Assembly (NCBI RefSeq): GCF_019402665.1
Contig: NZ_VSST01000015.1
Span: forward strand, 1 to 64,000
Length of the DNA: 64,000 bases
Direction: 5' to 3'
From: Bradyrhizobium canariense
GTDB lineage: Bacteria > Pseudomonadota > Alphaproteobacteria > Rhizobiales > Xanthobacteraceae
Shown: piece by piece, positions 9,453 to 19,401 of the stretch
How the letters are laid out: each line of letters begins with the position of its first letter
Numbering within the stretch: position 1 is the first letter of the stretch
Notes under the pieces: generated by a model
The model's input: only the letters and a program-made list of their open reading frames with translations
Databases searched by the model: none
Told to the model about the DNA's origin: nothing
Translations under genes and position numbers: made by a program

Positions 9453-9626
9453 GAGCCTGCAAATCCCGGGTTCAATCGAGGCGCAACAATGCTGCGCGGA
9501 GCGGGAAGCGTCGGTTAATTTTGCCTTCCGTAGGATTACGTGTCGTCCCCGCGACCGCGGGCAGACGCTGAAAGCGCGGGCTTGGCTTAACGGATTGTTG
9601 AGCCTGTTCTTGAGCGGGGCGCCGGC

Positions 9627-9863
9627 TCAGTCGCGCCGACCGTCCGCATTCATCGCCCGCAATACCGCGATGCGGGCGAACATCATCCAGCCGCCGCCGG
9701 TCTCGGCCGCGTTGATCAGGGTTTCGATCGCGGTCTGCCAGTGGCTCGCATGCTGCGTGTCCTCGGGCAGTCGCATGATGTGATCGGCAGCTTCTTGCAG
9801 CGTCCGCAGCTTGCGCCCGCCACGTAACGAAATGGGATCGTCGAATGCGGTCGACCAGGGCAT
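9627..9863 (-). CDS. DUF982-like small protein
   Basis: The 78-residue product has the DUF982 pattern: an N-terminal strand region (AFDDPISLRGGRKLRTLQ), the EAADHIMRLPEDT helix, and a C-terminal segment ending MMFARIAVLRAMN, matching the family's AR-x-AF-x-AA end. DUF982 proteins are abundant in rhizobia and have no established function. It lies 57 bp downstream of ku on the same strand and might share its transcript. Confidence 0.65.
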   Translation of the reverse strand: MPWSTAFDDPISLRGGRKLRTLQEAADHIMRLPEDTQHASHWQTAIETLINAAETGGGWMMFARIAVLRAMNADGRRD

Positions 9864-9920
9864 GTCAGGTCGGCCGATCGACGAGGGGAGGCATCACGGC
9901 GTCGTCGCTGTGCGATGCTG

Positions 9921-10904
9921 CTAGCCGGCCTTCTTCGCCCGAGCCGGCGCGCGCACCGGCTTGTCGCCTTTTTTGGGAGCGGCTTTCGCAGCAGCGTCCT
10001 TGCCGCCCTTGCCGGCGATTGGCAGCAGCATCTCGCGCTGGCCTTCGACGCGCTTTTTCGGCTTCTTGCCCTTGAGGGCGTCCTTGGTCACATCCTTGGC
10101 CACTTTCGCCGCGGGGCCTGCGTCCTTCTCGTTCGCGATGCTCTTCTTCAGCGCGTCCATGAGGTTGATGACGTTGCCACCGGTCTTGGGCGCGGTCTTT
10201 GCTGCGATGGGCGCGCCGCTGCGCTTCTTGTTGATGAGGTCGATCAGCGCGGTCTCGTAGTGGTCCTCGAACAGCTCGGGCTCGAACGCGCCGGACTTCT
10301 TCTCGACGATGTGCTTTGCAAGGTCGAGCATGTCTTTGGTCAGCTTCACGTCCTGGATGTCGTCGAAATAGTCGTTCTCGCCGCGCACCTCGTAGGGGTA
10401 GCGCAGCAGCGTCCCCATCAGGCCGCTCCCGAGCGGCTCCAGCGCGATGATGTGCTCGCGGTTGGTCAGCACCACGCGGCCGATCGCGACCTTGTCCATG
10501 CTCCGGATCGTCTCGCGGATCACCGCAAAGGCGTCGTGACCGACCTTGCCATCGGGCACGAGATAATAGGGACGGATCAGATAGCGGCTGTCGATGTCGG
10601 TCTTCGGTACGAACTCGTCGATCTCGATCGTGTGGGTGGAGTCCAGCGCGATGTCGTCGAGCTCGTCCTTGGTGACCTCGATATAGGTGTCGGTGTCAAC
10701 CTTGTAGCCCTTGACGATGTCCTCCGAAGTCACCTCGTCACCGGTCTCGGCGTCGACCTTGAGGTACTTGATCCGGTGGCCGGTCTTGCGGTTGATCTGG
10801 TTGAACGAGACCTTCTCGGTATCCGAAGTGGCCGGATAGAGAGCGACCGGGCAGGTCACGAGCGACAAACGCAGAAAACCCTTCCAATTGGCGCGGGGGG
10901 CCAT
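9921..10904 (-). CDS. ku: Ku DNA end-binding protein, non-homologous end joining
   Basis: The 327 residues begin MAPRANWKGFLRLSLVTCPV, the hallmark start of bacterial Ku. The ring-forming core extends through about residue 250, including EIDEFVPKTDIDSRYLIRPYY and the LGSGLMGTLLRYPYEVR segment. The C-terminal tail (about 60 residues) is rich in lysine, alanine and proline, as in other soil alphaproteobacteria, and probably binds DNA. Ku homodimers thread onto double-strand ends and recruit ligase LigD. No ligD is adjacent here. A divergent promoter region separates it from a small stress-type gene. Confidence 0.95.
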   Translation of the reverse strand: MAPRANWKGFLRLSLVTCPVALYPATSDTEKVSFNQINRKTGHRIKYLKVDAETGDEVTSEDIVKGYKVDTDTYIEVTKDELDDIALDSTHTIEIDEFVPKTDIDSRYLIRPYYLVPDGKVGHDAFAVIRETIRSMDKVAIGRVVLTNREHIIALEPLGSGLMGTLLRYPYEVRGENDYFDDIQDVKLTKDMLDLAKHIVEKKSGAFEPELFEDHYETALIDLINKKRSGAPIAAKTAPKTGGNVINLMDALKKSIANEKDAGPAAKVAKDVTKDALKGKKPKKRVEGQREMLLPIAGKGGKDAAAKAAPKKGDKPVRAPARAKKAG

Positions 10905-11047
10905 GGGCTACTCCAAACGCAACGGGGACAGAAGACGAAGATACCATCGGGGAACACCGAATCATAGCAAGGCGGATCGCTGAATCTTGCATCTGCGTTA
11001 ACCGGCCGCCCGGCGCGCGGTTGCAGCCTGATCCGGCTGCAAAGGCC

Positions 11048-11072
11048 GGAACATCATATCCGATCATGCGTT
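11048..11072 (+). promoter_or_regulatory. EcfG (general stress sigma factor) promoter candidate
   Basis: GGAAC at 11048-11052 is followed after exactly 16 bases by CGTT at 11069-11072. This matches the alphaproteobacterial EcfG consensus GGAAC-N16/17-CGTT. It lies about 65 bp upstream of the small membrane protein gene at 11139 and points toward it. The match is seen directly; activity is inferred. Confidence 0.6.
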
Positions 11073-11138
11073 GCCACGGGACATTCCGCCGCGAGGAGTC
11101 GCAGCCATCCGACGCGACGGCCAGAAATTGAGGTCACC

Positions 11139-11294
11139 ATGGCAACCACGCGAGACCAACGTCAGATCGTGGAAACTCCGACCGAGGCGCGCCAGGGCGA
11201 GCCTGGGCCGTCGGTGGCGGCGCTGCTCGCCATATCCACCGGGCTCGCGATCCTGATCCTCGCGGTCATCTGGTTCGTTTTCTTCCGGACCTGA
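11139..11294 (+). CDS. 51-residue single-span membrane protein, probably stress-induced
   Basis: ATG at 11139, stop TGA at 11292-11294. The N-terminal half is hydrophilic (MATTRDQRQIVETPTEARQG). A single hydrophobic helix follows (VAALLAISTGLAILILAV) and ends in WFVFFRT. The upstream sequence has GAGG seven bases from the start, and an EcfG-type promoter lies 67 bp upstream. Proteins of this size and shape are common in EcfG regulons, though the function is unknown. The gene is shorter than typical gene-finder cut-offs. Confidence 0.6.
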   Translation: MATTRDQRQIVETPTEARQGEPGPSVAALLAISTGLAILILAVIWFVFFRT

Positions 11295-11524
11295 TCGGCA
11301 GATCGACCGGACGGTTCGCACCTTCCGACTCGCCGCGTAACGCGGCACATTGCGCCCGCCAGGCCGCCGGTTCGTCCGGTGGCCTGGCGGGCGCAGTGCG
11401 TTGATCGCGAACAGGTCGGATATGACCAAAAAGTAACGCGGCCGGTTCCCCGTGTTCATATTCAGTTCACGCCGGAATTGCTCATCTGTGCGGGTGTTCA
11501 TGCGGCCTAATTCTGGAGAGAAGC

Positions 11525-12196
11525 GTGCGCCTGCTCGTCGTTGAGGACGACCCCGATCTCAATCGTCAGCTTACCAAGGCGCTGACCGACGCCGGCTATG
11601 TCGTCGATCGCGCCTTCGACGGGGAGGAGGGGCATTATCTCGGTGACAACGAGCCCTACGACGCCGTGGTGCTCGACATCGGCCTGCCGAAGAAGGACGG
11701 CATCTCGGTGCTGGAAGCCTGGCGGCGCAACGGCCGTACCATGCCGGTCCTGATCCTCACCGCGCGTGACCGCTGGAGCGACAAGGTCCAGGGCTTCGAT
11801 GCCGGTGCCGACGACTATGTCGCAAAGCCGTTCCACCTGGAGGAGGTGCTGGCGCGCATCCGCGCGCTGCTGCGCCGCTCCACCGGCCACGCCCAGAGCG
11901 AGCTGAGCTGCGGCCCCGTCACGCTCGACACCAGGACCGGACGGGTCAGCGTGTCGGGTAATCCCATCAAGATGACGTCGCACGAATATCGGCTTCTGGC
12001 CTACCTGATGCACCATTCGGGGCGCGTCGTGTCCCGCACCGAACTGGTCGAGCATCTCTACGACCAGGACTTCGACCGCGACTCCAACACCATCGAGGTC
12101 TTCGTCGGCCGCATCCGCAAGAAGCTCGACGTCGACATCATCCAGACTGTCCGTGGCCTCGGCTATCTCCTGACCCCGCCGACCCCCGGCGCTTGA
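11525..12196 (+). CDS. OmpR/PhoP-family response regulator
   Basis: The GTG at 11525 follows GGAGAG at a suitable distance and begins MRLLVVEDDPDLNRQL. The receiver domain (residues 1-115) has the acidic pair in VVEDDP, phospho-acceptor D51 (VVLDIGLP), the LTAR switch region and K101 in AKPF. The winged-helix DNA-binding domain covers about 125-220 (TSHEYRLLAYLMHHSG, DSNTIEVFVGRIRKKLD). The cognate PhoQ-like kinase follows 76 bp downstream. The pair resembles PhoPQ-type envelope or cation sensing systems; the signal is not known. Confidence 0.93.
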   Translation: MRLLVVEDDPDLNRQLTKALTDAGYVVDRAFDGEEGHYLGDNEPYDAVVLDIGLPKKDGISVLEAWRRNGRTMPVLILTARDRWSDKVQGFDAGADDYVAKPFHLEEVLARIRALLRRSTGHAQSELSCGPVTLDTRTGRVSVSGNPIKMTSHEYRLLAYLMHHSGRVVSRTELVEHLYDQDFDRDSNTIEVFVGRIRKKLDVDIIQTVRGLGYLLTPPTPGA

Positions 12197-12272
12197 AGCG
12201 TGGTGTCTCGGACTATCTTGTCTAGACGTATCTTGGCTTGACGGGCGGCCCGGCAGAGGCCTTGTTCGGGTC

Positions 12273-13694
12273 ATGAGTTCCGACGCCATGCCACCCCGCG
12301 CCTCCGGGATCATTCCGATGCCCGCCAGCTCGCTCGCGAACCGCCTGTTTCTGTCGGCGACCGCGTGGCTCGTGGTGATCCTGGCCATCACCGGCGTGGT
12401 GCTGTCGTCGGTCTACAAGAACGCCACCGAGCGCGCCTTCGACCGCCGGCTCAATCTCTATCTCCGCACGCTGATCGCTGAGGTCGCCACCCCCGACGAG
12501 CCCCCGGACCGCCAGTTCCAGTCGCTCGGCGAGCCTCTGTTCGAGCTGCCGTTGTCCGGCTGGTACTGGCAGATCACGCGGACCGACACCGAAAAGCCGG
12601 AGGTGCGCTCCTCGCGCTCGCTCTGGGACAAGAAGCTGCCGAAGCTGGAAGAGCAGGGTACCGAGCTTACCGCCGCCGGCATCCGGATTGCTTATGTCGA
12701 CGGTCCCGAGGGACAGAACCTGCGCATGGTGGAGCGGCCGGTCGATCTCGGCGCGGACGGCAAATTTCTCGTCAGTGTCGCCGGCGACGACACCGAGATT
12801 TTCGACGAGACGCGCAGTTTCGATTACTACCTCGGCGGCACCTTCACCGCGCTCGGCATCGTGTTGCTGCTGACCACCGTGTTTCAGGTCCGCTTCGGTC
12901 TCGCGCCGCTCAAGCGCATCTCCGAATCCATCGCCGACATCCGGTCCGGGCGGGCGGAGCGGCTCGAGGGCGAGTTCCCGGTCGAGATCGCACCGCTGGC
13001 GCGCGAGACCAACGCGCTGATCGACGCCAATCGCGAGATCGTCGAGCGCGCACGCACCCATGTCGGCAATCTCGCCCACGCCATCAAGACGCCGCTCTCG
13101 GTCATCGTGAACGAGGCCGGCGCGCATGCCACCGACCCGTTCGCGGCCAAGGTGATGGAGCAGGCCGACGTGATGCGTGACCAGGTCGCCCATCATCTCG
13201 AGCGCGCGCGTATCGCGGCGCGGGTCTCGGTCGTCGCGACGGTGACGGAGGTGGCACCGGCCATCGAGGCACTGCGGCGGACCATGGAGAAGATCCACCG
13301 CGGCCGCGGCATCGTGGTCGAGGCCGAGGCCGATCCGTCGGCGAAATTTCGTGGCGAGCGGCAGGATCTGGAGGAGATGGTCGGCAATCTCGTCGACAAC
13401 GCCTGCAAATGGGCGGCCTCGCGGGTCTTCATCGAAGTTCTGGTGGAAGCGCCGCATCAGGCGAGCAGCGGTCCGCGGCTGCATATCATCGTCGACGACG
13501 ACGGCCGCGGCCTGTCGGAGGCCGAGCGCACCCAGGTCTCACGGCGCGGCCAGCGGCTCGACGAATCCAAGCCCGGATCGGGGCTGGGGCTGTCGATCGT
13601 GACCGAGCTCGCTGCGCTCTATGGCGGCAGCCTCTCCCTCGGCCGCGCACCGACTGGGGGCCTGCGGGCGGAGCTGGTCCTCCCCGGAATATAA
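12273..13694 (+). CDS. PhoQ-like sensor histidine kinase
   Basis: The 473-residue protein has a transmembrane helix near residues 22-50, a periplasmic domain to about 185, a second helix near 190-215 and a HAMP-like linker. The H-box is NLAHAIKTPLSVI with H269 as predicted phosphorylation site. The ATPase domain has the N box (NLVDNACKWA), the G1 box (DDDGRG) and the GSGLGLSIV G2 region. The LAHAIKTPL form of the H-box, with isoleucine after AHA, is typical of the PhoQ-like group. It follows its response regulator and presumably phosphorylates it. Confidence 0.92.
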   Translation: MSSDAMPPRASGIIPMPASSLANRLFLSATAWLVVILAITGVVLSSVYKNATERAFDRRLNLYLRTLIAEVATPDEPPDRQFQSLGEPLFELPLSGWYWQITRTDTEKPEVRSSRSLWDKKLPKLEEQGTELTAAGIRIAYVDGPEGQNLRMVERPVDLGADGKFLVSVAGDDTEIFDETRSFDYYLGGTFTALGIVLLLTTVFQVRFGLAPLKRISESIADIRSGRAERLEGEFPVEIAPLARETNALIDANREIVERARTHVGNLAHAIKTPLSVIVNEAGAHATDPFAAKVMEQADVMRDQVAHHLERARIAARVSVVATVTEVAPAIEALRRTMEKIHRGRGIVVEAEADPSAKFRGERQDLEEMVGNLVDNACKWAASRVFIEVLVEAPHQASSGPRLHIIVDDDGRGLSEAERTQVSRRGQRLDESKPGSGLGLSIVTELAALYGGSLSLGRAPTGGLRAELVLPGI

Positions 13695-13853
13695 TCCCTT
13701 GTTCCGACGCGACTATTTGGTCTGCGGCACGTCGATCTGGACGAAACCAGGGGTATTCGGAGCGACTTCCTAAACGGCTTCTTAAGTGGCCCCACCTATG
13801 ATCGAGCAGGACGGACCCCACGTCCGCCATTTTACCGTTCATTACCCGGGCGC

Positions 13854-15254
13854 ATGAGCCAGACATCGATCGAGCGGCTGAGGGACTATCTCGCGCAGCT
13901 CCCGCCGCAGGCGCAAGCGCTGCTGATGCGGGAGTTCGAGCGTGCGCTCGAGCGCGGCCAGGACACGGCCGTGGCAACCCTCGTGCTCGACCAGCTGCGG
14001 AAGATTGTCCGCAAGACGGAAGCCGACGAGGCCCCACCGCCGCGTACGGACGATCTGTCGCGGCTGCTGTTCCAGGTGCTGGAACCATTCCTGGTCGAAG
14101 CAGGCGCCCCGATCCGGGCCGGGCAGATCCGCCGCTCTTCGCTGGCTCCGATCTGGCAATGGCTCGGCCGCGACGGTGCTCCGGCCAAGCTGAATGAATT
14201 CGAGGCGGCGCTGGCGCGCATGCCGGCCGACAGCGCAGGGCAAGTCGAAGCGCTGGCCTCGAAGCTCCAGGCGGTCGCTGCGGATGCCATCTTCGAGCTG
14301 ACGGGACCGGGCGGGGGTGACAAATCGCGTGCGCTCGCCCGCGTCGGTCCGCCCAACGTGATCGAGGATCTCTATTCGACCGGGGCGGTGCTCGCGGTCC
14401 GCGACGCCATCGCCACCTTGAACGAGAAGCTGCCGCGCTCTTTGCGCGCCTTCGGCGATGCCCAGATCGCCTCGGTGACTGCAGCGCTCAACATTCCCGT
14501 CCTCCAGACGCCGCAGATGCTGCCCTTCGCGCTCTCGATCGTCGTGCAGCGGATGACCGCGCCGTGGCAGATCATCCGCCTTGCCATCAAGATTGCCGCG
14601 TCCGACGACGAGATCCGTGTCGCGGCAACGCCCTATGGCGTCGCGGTCACGATGGCGCTGCATGACCTGTCCTGCGTGGCCGCCATCCTGCGCATGGACA
14701 TTAAGCGCGGCCATTTCGATAATGTCGCCGGCAATCTCAAGACGCTGCACGACGGCGTCAGGGGCCTGCGTACCGAGCTCGACCTGCGCAATGATTCCGC
14801 CTGGGGCAAGCAGTTGACCTCGATCCGGGCCGACATCTCCAACGCGCTGCAATCCGAGATCGACAGTGTTCCCGGCCGGGTCCGCCGCATCCTGCGCCAG
14901 CGCGCCGAGAAGGACATTCCGCCGGGCGCGCGGATCGACAGCACCGAGGTCGAGGAAACCGTGGCGCTGATCGATTTCGTCGCGACCTGTCGCAATTATG
15001 CGAGCGAGCTTGCGATCAACGAGGTGACACTGCGCACCTATTCCGACCTGCAGCAATATGTCGAGCGTTCGACCGAGCAGCTGGTGCAGTCGCTGCGCGG
15101 CGCCGATCACAAGGTCCGCACCTATCGGCAGCAGCAGATGCAGGCCGCGATCCGCTTCTGCCAGGTGCTGTTCGGGGATGATTATGCCTCGCTGATGAGC
15201 CGCGCCGCGGAGAACGCGGCCACGGGCGAGCGCAAATCGTCGCGCGCGAGCTGA
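13854..15254 (+). CDS. Conserved alphaproteobacterial protein of unknown function
   Basis: The 466-residue, almost wholly helical protein starts MSQTSIERLRDYLAQLPPQAQ. It has no signal peptide, membrane helix or recognisable catalytic motif. A moderately hydrophobic segment lies in the middle (near residues 225-245) but contains charged residues. The C-terminal third is strongly helical with many glutamine and arginine residues (YSDLQQYVERSTEQLVQ). Codon use matches the backbone. I recognise it only as a type of conserved hypothetical found in this group of bacteria. It stands between the PhoQ-like kinase and the cyc operon with over 100 bp on either side. Confidence 0.75.
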   Translation: MSQTSIERLRDYLAQLPPQAQALLMREFERALERGQDTAVATLVLDQLRKIVRKTEADEAPPPRTDDLSRLLFQVLEPFLVEAGAPIRAGQIRRSSLAPIWQWLGRDGAPAKLNEFEAALARMPADSAGQVEALASKLQAVAADAIFELTGPGGGDKSRALARVGPPNVIEDLYSTGAVLAVRDAIATLNEKLPRSLRAFGDAQIASVTAALNIPVLQTPQMLPFALSIVVQRMTAPWQIIRLAIKIAASDDEIRVAATPYGVAVTMALHDLSCVAAILRMDIKRGHFDNVAGNLKTLHDGVRGLRTELDLRNDSAWGKQLTSIRADISNALQSEIDSVPGRVRRILRQRAEKDIPPGARIDSTEVEETVALIDFVATCRNYASELAINEVTLRTYSDLQQYVERSTEQLVQSLRGADHKVRTYRQQQMQAAIRFCQVLFGDDYASLMSRAAENAATGERKSSRAS

Positions 15255-15354
15255 TCCAGGCGCATATTTCAGCAGTCACAATTTCAGGTTGACGGTGTCG
15301 GTGGCTGGCCCTACGGTCGCCGTGCAACTTTCTGATATTTCTATCTGTGGGCGC

Positions 15355-15624
15355 ATGAAATCCGTTATCAGTTCCATCGAAATCGAAAATCGCGTCGTCG
15401 TTGCCAAATATCAAAGGCTGATGGTAGGCGCGAAGGTGGTGCTGGTCGAGAAGGCAAGCGGTCGGCAGCTTCCTGAGACCGTCACCAGGGTTGCATCGCC
15501 CGTTCCCGTCGGGGCGTTGCGCATCAGATTGCCCGACGCTATCGAGCCGGGAACATACTTCCTGAAGGCCTTCAACGGGCATGGCGAGGACGCCGCTCAA
15601 AGCGCGGACTTCGAGATCGGCTAA
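15355..15624 (+). CDS. Small beta-rich protein, unknown
   Basis: The ATG at 15355 gives 89 residues starting MKSVISSIEIENRVVVAKYQ; a longer frame from 15289 is possible but has no convincing start signal. Alternating hydrophobic residues and the closing PGTYFLKAFNGHGEDAAQSADFEIG suggest an immunoglobulin-like or IPT/TIG-type beta sandwich fold. No signal peptide is visible in the shorter form. Function unknown. Confidence 0.5.
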   Translation: MKSVISSIEIENRVVVAKYQRLMVGAKVVLVEKASGRQLPETVTRVASPVPVGALRIRLPDAIEPGTYFLKAFNGHGEDAAQSADFEIG

Positions 15625-15755
15625 GCCGTTGGATTTTCACCGTTTCGGGACTGTGCGCGGTCGCGCCGAATTGACAATTGTCAATTGCCGCATCGTCCGG
15701 CCGTGGTGTAAAGCGACCTGTGGGCGCGGCTTGCGCGCTGCCGGAAGCTTGCCAG

Positions 15756-16871
15756 ATGACGCTATGGTTCGTGTTCGCGCTGATGACGGTCGCGGCGATC
15801 TTCGCCGTGCTTTTGCCGCTCGGCCGTAGCGGACGCGCGCAAAATCAGGGCAGCGAAGTCGCGGTCTACAAGGACCAACTCGCCGAGATCGAGCGTGATC
15901 TTGCCGCAGGGCTGATCGCAGCGCCCGAAGCCGACGCCGCGCGCGTCGAGGTCAGCCGCAGGCTGCTCGCCGCGGCCGGAAGCGAGCCCGCAACGGCACC
16001 GAAATCCAGCCTCAAATGGCGCCGCGCGGCGGCCGTGTTGGCGCTTGCCGGCCTGCCGCTGGTTGCGATTGGTGTCTATGTGCCGCTCGGCTCGCCCAGG
16101 CTTCAGGACTTTCCGCTGGCGCAGCGGGAGCGCGGATCCGGGTCCGGCATGGCGCAGTCGCTCGAGAATCTGGTCGTACAGGTCGAGCAACATCTGGAAA
16201 AGAATCCAACCGACGGGCGCGGCTGGAACGTAATCGCGCCCGTGCTGGAGCGGCTCGGCCGCTTCGACGACGCCGTGCGCGCCTATCGCAACTCGCTCAC
16301 CTACAATGGCGAGAGTGCGGAGCGCCGGTCCGACCTCGGCGAAGCGATCTCGGCCGCCGCCGGTGGCGTCGTGACCGCCGAAGCCAAGACCGAGTTCGAG
16401 CGCGCGCGCGCGCTCAGCGCCGATGATCCGAAAGCGAACTACTTCCTCGGTCTCGCCGCCGAGCAGGACGGCCGCAAGGACGACGCCGCCAATATCTGGC
16501 GAGCGCTGCTGGCGAAAGCGCCGGCGGATGCGCCGTGGCGCCCTCTGGTGCAGAGCTCGCTCGCGCGAGTCGGCGGCGGTGGCGCTACGATGCCGGCGCT
16601 GTCGGATGAGACCCTCGCGGCTTCCAAGGACATGAAAGAGGGCGATCGCAACGCCATGGTTCGCGGCATGGTCGAACGGCTCGCCACGCGCCTCAAGCAG
16701 AATGGCGACGACGTCGAGGGTTGGCTGCGCCTGGTGCGCGCCTATCTCGTCATGGGTGATCGCGACAAGGCGGTGGGGGCATCGACCGATGCCCGCCAGG
16801 CGGTTGCCAACGATGCAGCGCGGTTGCGCCAGCTCGATGAAGGCCTCAAGACACTCGGGCTCGACGGATGA
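15756..16871 (+). CDS. cycH: Cytochrome c maturation protein CycH (CcmI)
   Basis: The start at 15756 ([20 protein letters not shown]) places the first membrane helix at the N-terminus as in CcmI. A cytoplasmic loop with a leucine-zipper-like segment follows ([18 protein letters not shown]), then a second helix near residues 90-107 and a periplasmic TPR domain ([19 protein letters not shown] repeats). CcmI is the apocytochrome chaperone that hands the CXXCH peptide to the haem ligation complex in the periplasm. It is the first gene of the cycHJKL operon; cycJ begins 37 bp downstream. Confidence 0.92.
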   Translation: MTLWFVFALMTVAAIFAVLLPLGRSGRAQNQGSEVAVYKDQLAEIERDLAAGLIAAPEADAARVEVSRRLLAAAGSEPATAPKSSLKWRRAAAVLALAGLPLVAIGVYVPLGSPRLQDFPLAQRERGSGSGMAQSLENLVVQVEQHLEKNPTDGRGWNVIAPVLERLGRFDDAVRAYRNSLTYNGESAERRSDLGEAISAAAGGVVTAEAKTEFERARALSADDPKANYFLGLAAEQDGRKDDAANIWRALLAKAPADAPWRPLVQSSLARVGGGGATMPALSDETLAASKDMKEGDRNAMVRGMVERLATRLKQNGDDVEGWLRLVRAYLVMGDRDKAVGASTDARQAVANDAARLRQLDEGLKTLGLDG

Positions 16872-16908
16872 CGATGTCAGGACGAGACGGGCAGGGAATG
16901 GATACGCC

Positions 16909-17418
16909 ATGACGCGCAAGCAGCGACGTATGACCATCATCGGCGGCTCGCTTGCCGTGCTCGCGCTCGCGGCCGCGCTGGTGCTCAACGCACTGCGCGA
17001 CTCCATCGTGTTCTTCTCGACGCCGACCATGGTCGCCGAGAAGCACGTCGCGCCCGGCAAGCGGTTTCGCCTCGGCGGCCTGGTGCAGCCCGGCTCGCTC
17101 CAGCGCGGCGACAATCTCGCGGTGACCTTCGAGGTCGCCGACGGTGGCGCAAAGCTTCCGGTCGCCTTCAAGGGCATTTTGCCTGATCTGTTCCGCGAAG
17201 GGCAGGGCGTCGTCGCCGAAGGCGCGCTCGACGCCGATGGCGTGTTCAAGGCCGACACCGTGCTCGCCAAGCACGACGAAACCTACATGCCCAAGGACGT
17301 CGCCGATGCCCTGAAGAAGCAGGGGCACTGGAAGGATGATTACGGCGCCAAAGCTTCCGATGGCGTCAAGCCCGGGGCCACGACCGCACAGGGCAATCCG
17401 CAGGGAGCAATTCGGTGA
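16909..17418 (+). CDS. cycJ: Haem chaperone CycJ (CcmE)
   Basis: The 169-residue protein has an N-terminal membrane anchor (residues 9-29) and the CcmE OB-fold domain with [19 protein letters not shown]. Haem is bound covalently in this family through a histidine in a HxxxY motif; here it is H122 and Y126 ([13 protein letters not shown]). CcmE carries haem from the CcmABCD complex to the CcmFH ligase in the periplasm. The reading frame ends within GTGA, overlapping the GTG start of cycK by four bases, so translation is coupled. Confidence 0.96.
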   Translation: MTRKQRRMTIIGGSLAVLALAAALVLNALRDSIVFFSTPTMVAEKHVAPGKRFRLGGLVQPGSLQRGDNLAVTFEVADGGAKLPVAFKGILPDLFREGQGVVAEGALDADGVFKADTVLAKHDETYMPKDVADALKKQGHWKDDYGAKASDGVKPGATTAQGNPQGAIR

Positions 17419-19397
17419 TCGCGGAGTCAGGACATTATGCGCTGGTGCTGGCGCTCGGACTGGCACTGATCCAGTCCATCGTGCCCCTGATCGGCGCGCG
17501 ACTGCGTGATGACGCGCTGATGAATGTGGCGCGGTCCACCGCGCTGGTGCAGCTCCTGTTCGTCGGTGCGTCGTTCATAGCGCTGGTGACGCTGCACGTG
17601 GAATCTGATTTCTCGGTCGCCAACGTCTACGAGAATTCCCATTCCATGAAGCCGCTGCTCTACAAGATCACCGGCGTGTGGGGAAACCATGAAGGCTCGA
17701 TGCTCTTGTGGGTGTCGATCCTTGCGCTGTTCGGCGGATTGGTGGCCGCCTTCGGCAACAATCTGCCGCTGTCGCTGCGCGCGCATGTGCTGGCCGTACA
17801 GGCGTGGATCGCCAGCGCATTCTATCTCTTCATCCTGGTGACCTCCAACCCATTCCTGCGCATCGCCAACCCGCCGATCGAGGGACGCGATCTCAATCCG
17901 GTGCTTCAGGACATCGGTCTCGCCGTGCATCCGCCAATGCTCTATCTCGGCTATGTCGGCTTCTCGATCTCGTTCTCCTTCGCGATCGCGGCGCTGCTGG
18001 AGGGTCGGATCGACGCAGCCTGGGCGCGCTGGGTGCGGCCGTGGACGCTGGTCGCCTGGATCTTCCTGACGCTCGGTATCGCCATGGGTTCGTACTGGGC
18101 CTATTACGAACTGGGTTGGGGCGGCTGGTGGTTCTGGGACCCGGTCGAGAACGCCTCGCTAATGCCGTGGCTTGCCGGCACCGCGCTGCTGCATTCGGCG
18201 CTGGTGATGGAGAAGCGCAACGCGCTGAAGGTCTGGACCATCCTCTTGTCAATCCTGACCTTCTCGCTATCGCTGCTCGGGACCTTCCTGGTGCGCTCGG
18301 GGGTCATCACCTCGGTGCATGCCTTCGCGACCGATCCAACCCGCGGGGTGTTCATTCTCCTGATTCTCTGCCTGTTCATCGGGGGCAGCCTGTCGCTGTT
18401 CGCCGGGCGCGCGACGTCGTTGAAGCAGGGCGGCCTGTTTGCGCCGATCTCGCGCGAGGGCGCGCTGGTGCTGAACAATTTGCTGCTCACGGTCGCCTGC
18501 GCGGTGGTGCTGTTCGGCACACTCTATCCGTTGGCGATGGAGATGCTCGCCGATTTCAAGATGTCGGTCGGCGCGCCGTTCTACAATCTCACCTTCGCGC
18601 CACTGTTCGCGCTGTTGCTGCTCGCCGTGCCGTTCGGGCCGATGCTGGCGTGGAAACGCGGCGATCTGCTCGGCGTCACCCAGCGTCTGCTCGCGGCAGG
18701 CGTAGCCGGGCTCGTCGCCGTCGCCATGGTCTGGGGCTGGGCGCGCGGCGGCAGCGCGCTCGCGCCATTGGCAATCGGACTTGGCGTCTTCGTCATTGCC
18801 GGCGCAGCGACGGATCTGGCCGAACGAACTGGTTTGTTTCGCCTGCCGTTCGCGACGACGCTGCATCGTGCCCGCGGTCTGCCGCGCTCGGCCTGGGGCT
18901 CGGTATTTGCGCATGCCGGCCTCGGCGTCGCGTTGATCGGGATCGTTTGTGAGACCACCTGGAATAGCGAATATATCGCGACCATGAAACAAAACGACGT
19001 CGCCCATGTCGCCGGCTATGACGTCAAGCTGGATGGCCTGTTTCAGCGTCAAGGGCCGAACTTCCACGAGATGATCGCCGAGTTCAACGTCAGCAGTGAC
19101 GGCGAGAAGCTCAGCGTGATGACGCCGTCGAAGCGCAGCTTCACCACGCGCGGCTCCTCGACCACCGAGGCCGCGCTGCTGACGCGCGGCGCCAGTCAGC
19201 TCTACATCTCGCTCGGCGACGCCACTGCCGAGGGCGCCATTGCCGTGCGCATCTATCACAAGCCGCTGGTGCTGCTGATCTGGTGGGGGCCAGTGCTGAT
19301 GGCATTCGGCGGCGTGCTGTCGCTGTCGGACCGGCGCCTGCGGGTGGGTGCGCCAAAACCGGCGCGGGCCAAGCAGCGCCTTCAGCCGGCGGAGTGA
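17415..19397 (+). CDS. cycK: Haem lyase subunit CycK (CcmF)
   Basis: The 660-residue polytopic protein contains the tryptophan-rich WWD haem-handling motif [20 protein letters not shown] (about residues 233-252), two flanking periplasmic histidines and about 13 hydrophobic segments. The C-terminal periplasmic domain before the last helix is complete. CcmF is the core of the cytochrome c haem ligase and reduces or transfers haem from CcmE to apocytochrome. It starts with GTG inside the end of cycJ and ends 4 bp before the start of cycL. Confidence 0.96.
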   Translation: MIAESGHYALVLALGLALIQSIVPLIGARLRDDALMNVARSTALVQLLFVGASFIALVTLHVESDFSVANVYENSHSMKPLLYKITGVWGNHEGSMLLWVSILALFGGLVAAFGNNLPLSLRAHVLAVQAWIASAFYLFILVTSNPFLRIANPPIEGRDLNPVLQDIGLAVHPPMLYLGYVGFSISFSFAIAALLEGRIDAAWARWVRPWTLVAWIFLTLGIAMGSYWAYYELGWGGWWFWDPVENASLMPWLAGTALLHSALVMEKRNALKVWTILLSILTFSLSLLGTFLVRSGVITSVHAFATDPTRGVFILLILCLFIGGSLSLFAGRATSLKQGGLFAPISREGALVLNNLLLTVACAVVLFGTLYPLAMEMLADFKMSVGAPFYNLTFAPLFALLLLAVPFGPMLAWKRGDLLGVTQRLLAAGVAGLVAVAMVWGWARGGSALAPLAIGLGVFVIAGAATDLAERTGLFRLPFATTLHRARGLPRSAWGSVFAHAGLGVALIGIVCETTWNSEYIATMKQNDVAHVAGYDVKLDGLFQRQGPNFHEMIAEFNVSSDGEKLSVMTPSKRSFTTRGSSTTEAALLTRGASQLYISLGDATAEGAIAVRIYHKPLVLLIWWGPVLMAFGGVLSLSDRRLRVGAPKPARAKQRLQPAE

Positions 19398-19401
19398 TCT
19401 G

